Shown: positions 59,601 through 64,000 of the stretch, one piece after another
How the letters are laid out: the number at the start of each line of letters is the position of its first letter
Position numbering within the stretch: position 1 is the stretch's first letter
NCBI GenBank assembly: GCA_004335835.1
Contig: RWJK01000685.1
Location: 25,266-89,265, forward strand
Length of the DNA: 64,000 nucleotides
DNA from: Scenedesmus sp. ARA3
Taxonomy: Eukaryota; Chlorophyta; Chlorophyceae; Sphaeropleales; Scenedesmaceae
Reading direction: 5' to 3'
The notes under the pieces: generated by a model
Told to the model about the DNA's origin: nothing
Database searches by the model: none
What the model saw: the letters and a program-made list of their open reading frames with translations, nothing else
Made by a program: the position numbers and the translations under genes

Positions 59601-61979
59601 GGCAGCCTGCTGCAAGGCTTTTTCCAGATGTGGTCTGGCCCGCTGTCAAACTGGGCGCTGGGTAAGAGCAGGTGAGGCGATGACTGGGATGTGTGCTAAG
59701 CTGGGCTTGAGATTGATGTCATGATGCATCATCTACACTGCTCACTCATGACAGCAGGCAGCTGGTGTCGTGTGCAGGCACCCACACGCTCCGTCAACCA
59801 CAGCAGCTGCCAACAGCTTTGCAAGCAGCCCCTTACCATCAAATCGGTGCCTCTCGTGCGCCATGCACTATCACGCTAGACTTCTACGCAGAAGCGCATT
59901 GACCCTGTAATGCAAGGACACCTCATAACACTAGCTGCCTGCATGCCTGTGGCACGTTACCCTGCTCTTCACGATGTGCTGCTGAATGCAGGGACATGCA
60001 CGCTGACCTGTGGCGTGGTGCATGGGCCCCTGGAAGCTTGTTCAATCGTCACATTTTCAGCTTGCATGAACACTGTGACGCCTGAGGCACTCCTCTCTGC
60101 GCGCCTGTGGTACTCCGCCCTGCATGCCTGTGTCACCCTCCCTGCATGCAAGTGTCACTCTCCCATGCCCTTGCTGCTGAATGCAGAGACATGCATGCTG
60201 ACCTGTGGCGTGGCACATGGGCGCCTGGGAGCTTCGCCAAGCGTCACATATTCAGCTTGCAGGACCCATTTGATGCCAGCGACTGCCCAGCACGTGCAAT
60301 CGGCAGCAACGCCAACAACAACGGCGGCACGGCAGCCTTCATTGCATACATGTTCAGCGGCAGCAGCCGAGTGATGCAGCGCTACTGCGACGAGTGCAAA
60401 GCAGCTGCAGATGCAGCAGCAGCAGGAGGTGCAGAGGCTGGAGCGATTCACCAGGCATGGCACCTGCTGGTTCCACACCTACAGCAACACCTGCTTCGGC
60501 ACAGCAACAACAGCAGCAGCAGTGGTGCACCAGCACAACAGCCCCCTCAGCAGCAGCAGCAGCAGCAGCAGCTCTGCAAGGTGCTGGGCTGGCTGTTTGG
60601 CGCACAGGCAGTGCTGCTGCTTGGCTCCTGGCAGCAGCAGCAGCAGCAGCAGCACGACCACATCAAGGTGGCACCCCCGGGCCTCTCATGGGCCCAGCAC
60701 CCTTTCCAGCCGGAGCTGCTGGCAGCGCTGCAGCAGCAGATGTGCCAGCCTAGCAGTCAGCAGCGGCCAGAGCATGTGCTTATGTGGTTAGTGGAGCAGC
60801 TGGGAGCAGCGCTAGATTCCGCAAGGAATGTGCTGTGCCTGGCGCAGCTGAGCTTGCTGTCCAAGCAGAGCATTGCAGCGGCAACCACAGCAAGGACTGA
60901 GAGCCGTGGGGCCCGCCGCAGCAAGGCTGCAGCGGCGGCAGCAGCTGTTGGGGCAGCCGCTGCAGACGGTGGGCAGGAGCAGGAACTGCAGGCGCCTTTG
61001 AACCGCGCAGCGCGGCGCAGTAAGGCTGCAGTGGCTGCAGCTACTGCTGGGGCAGCTGTCGGAAACGGTGCGCAGGAGCAGGAACTGCAGGCGCCTTTGA
61101 CAGCAGGCACGGCAGACGCGCACCAACAGCAGCAGCTGCAGAATGGTGAGCATGACTCTGCGCAGCAGCAGCAGCAGCAGCAGCATGGTTTGGAGGTGCT
61201 GCTAGACGGGCCGCCGCTGCCACAGCTGGATGTGCAGCTGTCTTCTGTGCAGAAGGGGCTGTCTGGCGAGCTTCACCAGTTGCGCTTCAAGCTGCGCAAG
61301 CTGCCAGCTGAGTTGACCTCGCCCAAGCACCTTCCCAAAGCTGCTAAGAAGGCAGTGCAGGAAAGCATGCAGCTAGTAGTGGGGCGTCTGCAGCAACTGC
61401 AGGATCAGCACCAGCAGCAGCAGCTGCAAGCGGAGCAGGCAAGCAGCATTGTTGTGCAGTATGGCTTGATGGCTGTGCTGCAGCAGCATGGCTTTGTGCC
61501 GCTGCTAGAGGAGTGGGGCTTCATCAAGGATGGTGTGCTGTGGCAGCAGCTGCTGCTGCAGCTGCCCTCACAGCCTTCTAGCAGCCAAGCAGCACTTGCA
61601 GCAGCAGCAGCAGCAAGCAGTAACGGTACGCAGCCAGTGCCAACAACAGATGCGGTGCTATGTCCTGCGGCCCACATGCCTACTAATTCTGGGGTGGAGC
61701 ACAGGGTAGCTGCTGCTGGCACTTCTGCTGGCGATGCAGCAGCTGCTGCTGACAGCAGCCGCCCCAGCAACATGCTGCTAAGGCTGCTGGGCAAGCACTG
61801 TCCAGCAGCAGGGCTGAAGCTGATGTATAGGACGCTCTCGAGTGCTAACAAATGCACGCTGCAGGCAGCAGGTGGGCGCAAGGTGCACCCGGCAGCAGCA
61901 GATGCTGTGAAAGCAGAGGCCCTGCAGCTGGACGACTGGCAGTGGTTCAGCATAGACCCACATGAATTTGTGCAGGAGC

Positions 61980-62013
<34 letters not shown>

Positions 62014-62251
62014 CCTGTGCTGCTGCTGTTGCGTGGAGCTGCCGCCGCTGTGTGTGCTGCAGCAGGATTGCAGCATGCAGCAGCTGGTGCCGCCCTGCAA
62101 GCGCAGTATGGTGGTCCACACTCCACTGCAGCTTATGCAGAGGACGCCTGAGGCAGCGGCACGTCTTGCAGCTCATGGTGCGCTTGCTTGGCTGGTGCAG
62201 CAGCCTCGTGTAGTTGATGCAGTAGCAGCAGCCATTGCCATCTCACGCCCT

Positions 62252-62289
<38 letters not shown>

Positions 62290-63569
62290 AGCATTGCAGC
62301 CCCCAAAGCAGCAGCAGCACCTGCCGCAGCAGCAATGGGCGGCAGCAGGCAGCCTTGCAGGCAAGTTGTCTGGCTTGTCGCTGCTGCCAGCTAGCACGAC
62401 CCTGGCTCCGGCATGTGAACCTGTATCTGCAGCAGAGCCACAGCAGAACGGGGCAGCAACAGATGCTGCCGCTACGGCAGCAGCAGCGCTGGAGGCGGCA
62501 GCAGCAAAGCAGTGCAGAGCAAAGCTGCGGACGTTGCAGGACCAGATCAGCTCTGTGCAGCGCAAGCTGCAGCAGCGCACAGAGAGCTTGCAGGAGAATG
62601 AGGAGCGGGTGGCAGAGCTGTTAGCGGCGGAGGCAGCTGCTGCCATGCAAGCTGCTGGTGTGAGCCCAGCAGCAGATGCTGATGATGACAATGGCATGCT
62701 GCTGCTTGATATGGCGCTGCAGCAGTCAGCACAAAGGGTGCTGAAAGATCTGCGCTGCGAGCTGAACAATTGCAAAGGCAGGGTGCTGCAGAGCAAAGAG
62801 TCAATGCGGCAGCTGCAGATCAACCTTCAGAAGCTGCAGGATGAGCTTGCAGCATTCCGATCTGTGGGGCTGGCTGAGTTTACTGCTGCATATGTGCAGC
62901 AGGCGCAGCAGCTGCCTGCAGGCATTTCAGTAAAAGCATCATCATCATCAACAGCATCATCAGCAGCAGCAGCAGCACTCGCCCCACCCTCAGGCCCAGT
63001 GGTGAGTTGCAGCTCTGCAGGGATCACATGCCTTCTTGCTGCAAGGTCGTTGCCAGCTTGCATCAGGCTCGGCACCTGATATCACAGCTGGGTTCACTCT
63101 CTCTACTCTTGGGTCTCAAACCATTGCGCTCATCCTTTTGTGGCTCACTCCTGCGGAGCTTATGTGCCACAACGTTTTGGCACGTTTTGGCACGTTCGTG
63201 CCGGGGCGTGGTTATGTCACATATGGGGGGGTGCGCGGACGTAAACGGCACAGGGCAGCTCGGTGAAGTGCAGACGCGTGTAAGATGGTGCCAGGACCCA
63301 CATGTAACTACCCTCTTTCTGGCAAAGTGCTCTAGCAGCGCCCTTACGCCTGTGCTTGCTTTGTTGTTCTGTTGCTGCAGTCACAAGGGTTGCCTGCCCC
63401 GGCAGCTGCTCCTGGTGCACAGCTCAGCACAGCACAGCATACAGCAGCAGGCGTGCCTCTGGCTGCTGATCGACGTGTGGCTAGTGAGCTCACGAGCTCT
63501 GCAGATGCCTCTGTCAAGCCCTACAAGGGGACTGGTGTCTTCCTTTCCCATGCACAGCAGCTGTCGTGA
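56627..63569 (+). CDS. Terminal nucleotidyltransferase (TUTase / non-canonical poly(A) polymerase) with long Gln/Ala-rich extension
   Basis: Nine exons keep frame: 56627-56683, 56866-57001, 57695-57837, 58245-58328, 58757-58908, 59147-59249, 59472-59671, 60187-63001, 63381-63569; 1,292 aa. The catalytic part is within residues 1 to about 350. ISPFGSSLSGLC gives the GS motif, LADSDIDLGVFG the two metal-binding Asp, and GLECDISL the third Asp. LNYHSSSLSPLYFLVKLWAQAHDLND, written in pieces LNYHSSSLSPLYF and LVKLWAQAHDLND, is the PAP core. TWAPGSFAKRHIF and LQDPFDASD form the PAP-associated end. Such enzymes add U or A tails to RNA 3' ends (the Chlamydomonas MUT68 type). The remaining ~900 residues are Gln/Ala/Ser-rich, with a duplicated RAARRSKAAVAAA-like block and a coiled-coil-like stretch (CRAKLRTLQDQISSVQRKLQ). 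RNA preference is unknown. Confidence 0.9.
57165..57670 (+). repeat. Repeated segments in TUTase intron 2
   Basis: AAAGCAGGGGTAGCTGTGGA occurs at 57188 and 57308, each preceded by a CCAGGCATC block. GCATGCCAGGCA(T/C)CT recurs near 57530 and 57645, the latter just before the exon 3 acceptor. Confidence 0.8.
59985..60085 (+). repeat. Echo of the TUTase exon 8 acceptor edge
   Basis: About 90-100 bp closely matching 60172-60270: TGCTGCTGAATGCAG, then GACATGCACGCTGACCTGTG, then AGCTTGTTCAATCGTCACAT. The echo codes DMHADLWRG-like sequence in the corresponding frame and keeps the CAG acceptor. It lies 185 bp upstream. Confidence 0.92.
62252..62287 (+). repeat. In-frame CAG (poly-Gln) array in the TUTase extension
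   Basis: Run of 12 CAG codons coding Gln in exon 8. Shorter poly-Gln and poly-Ser runs occur at 60550, 60635, 61160 and 61982. Confidence 0.92.
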
Positions 63570-63816
63570 AACATAGCAGCAGCAGCAGCAGCAGCAGCAG
63601 CTGGTAGCAGGGGCACCACACACCATGGTGCGCACAAGCTGTAGCCTGGTAGGAACCGTGTGCTGCAGGGTAGTTTACAACTGACAGCAGGAGTACAACC
63701 GTTGTACGTGACGTGCATATGCTGCATCTGTTGCTGCCCATATCGGCAGGGCGTTTTGGCAACTTGTGATCAAGGTGCAGCAAGTATCGTCCAAAAGTAA
63801 CGGGCTTCGTTCAACA

Positions 63817-64000
63817 ATGTCTCTTATGATTGGGCTGAGAGCCGCTGCAGTGACAATGTTCAGGTTCAGCCAGGCGCTTGTCAGGGTGATGCAGCGCCTG
63901 GGATGGCAGGTGGTGTATGCGCTTCTGGATGACTTTGATATCTTCGACAGCGACCGTCTGCGCTGCTTGCTGGGCTTCCATGTCTTGTGTGCAGCGCTGC
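63817..64000 (+). CDS. Start of an open reading frame running off the window, unknown
   Basis: From ATG at 63817 the frame stays open to the right edge (61 codons): MSLMIGLRAAAVTMFRF, then VRVMQRLGWQVVYALLDD, then DIFDSDRLRCLLGFHVL. It may be a further gene, a spliced first exon or chance. It lacks the CAG richness of its neighbour. The 247 bp between the TUTase stop and this ATG include a CAG run at 63579-63600. No family is recognised. Confidence 0.35.
   Translation, partial: MSLMIGLRAAAVTMFRFSQALVRVMQRLGWQVVYALLDDFDIFDSDRLRCLLGFHVLCAAL

Noticed and set aside
61405..62823. Long minus-strand frames opposite the TUTase extension
   Set aside because: Poly-Leu/Cys/Ser text is the mirror of CAG codons on the coding strand.
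63817..64000. Reverse-transcriptase-like LDD motif in the terminal frame (YALLDDFDIF)
   Set aside because: Only a short resemblance; surrounding residues do not match the expected catalytic core and the frame is cut by the window edge.

Overview
This window is nuclear DNA of a green alga. Most genes are split by many short, mainly GT-AG introns. Several predicted proteins look plastid-targeted (a plant-type EPSP synthase, a DiT-type 2-oxoglutarate/malate translocator, and a small two-repeat protein with a transit-like N-terminus). CAG/CTG triplet runs are everywhere and give Gln-, Ala- and Ser-rich stretches in exons. A core chlorophyte fits best and Sphaeropleales is plausible, but that placement is inference. 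Exon boundaries below were read by eye. For every gene reported as complete they keep frame across all junctions.

Layout. On the minus strand lie a WDTC1-like WD40 gene (1-2635, running off the left edge) and EPSP synthase (3765-9615, nine exons). On the plus strand lie the DiT translocator (10189-15579, nine exons), divergent from EPSP synthase across about 570 bp, and a 190-aa two-repeat protein (18338-20470). On the minus strand, 24.6-41.2 kb holds a head-to-tail array of four paralogous genes for small secreted, cysteine-poor, basic proteins that I do not recognise. Next come an RNF213/mysterin-C-terminus-like gene with an RZ-type zinc finger (42191-48684, with two apparent frame breaks) and a GH1 beta-glucosidase-like gene (50482-56159, thirteen exons). 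On the plus strand are a TUTase/non-canonical poly(A) polymerase with a roughly 900-residue Gln/Ala-rich extension (56627-63569) and the open start of another frame (63817 to the right edge).

The feature that unites the window is what I call exon-edge echoes: imperfect direct copies of about 25-100 bp that span a splice junction (exon edge plus adjoining intron). They lie in the flanking intron or 3' flank, usually within 50-250 bp of the edge they copy. I find them in five unrelated genes (WDTC1-like, EPSPS, DiT, GH1, TUTase). Echoes of acceptor edges lie upstream of the exon and echoes of donor edges lie downstream, as expected for local tandem duplication. They duplicate splice sites and appear to decay into intron sequence.

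The four-gene array adds a second story. All four copies share one exon plan and a conserved 5'-leader element. One copy has a clean extra 324-bp intron at an AG|GT proto-splice site, and introns between copies are hard to align while exons stay close.

Apart from the EPSPS-DiT head-to-head pair (plastid shikimate pathway and plastid carbon/nitrogen exchange), neighbouring genes have no obvious shared pathway.
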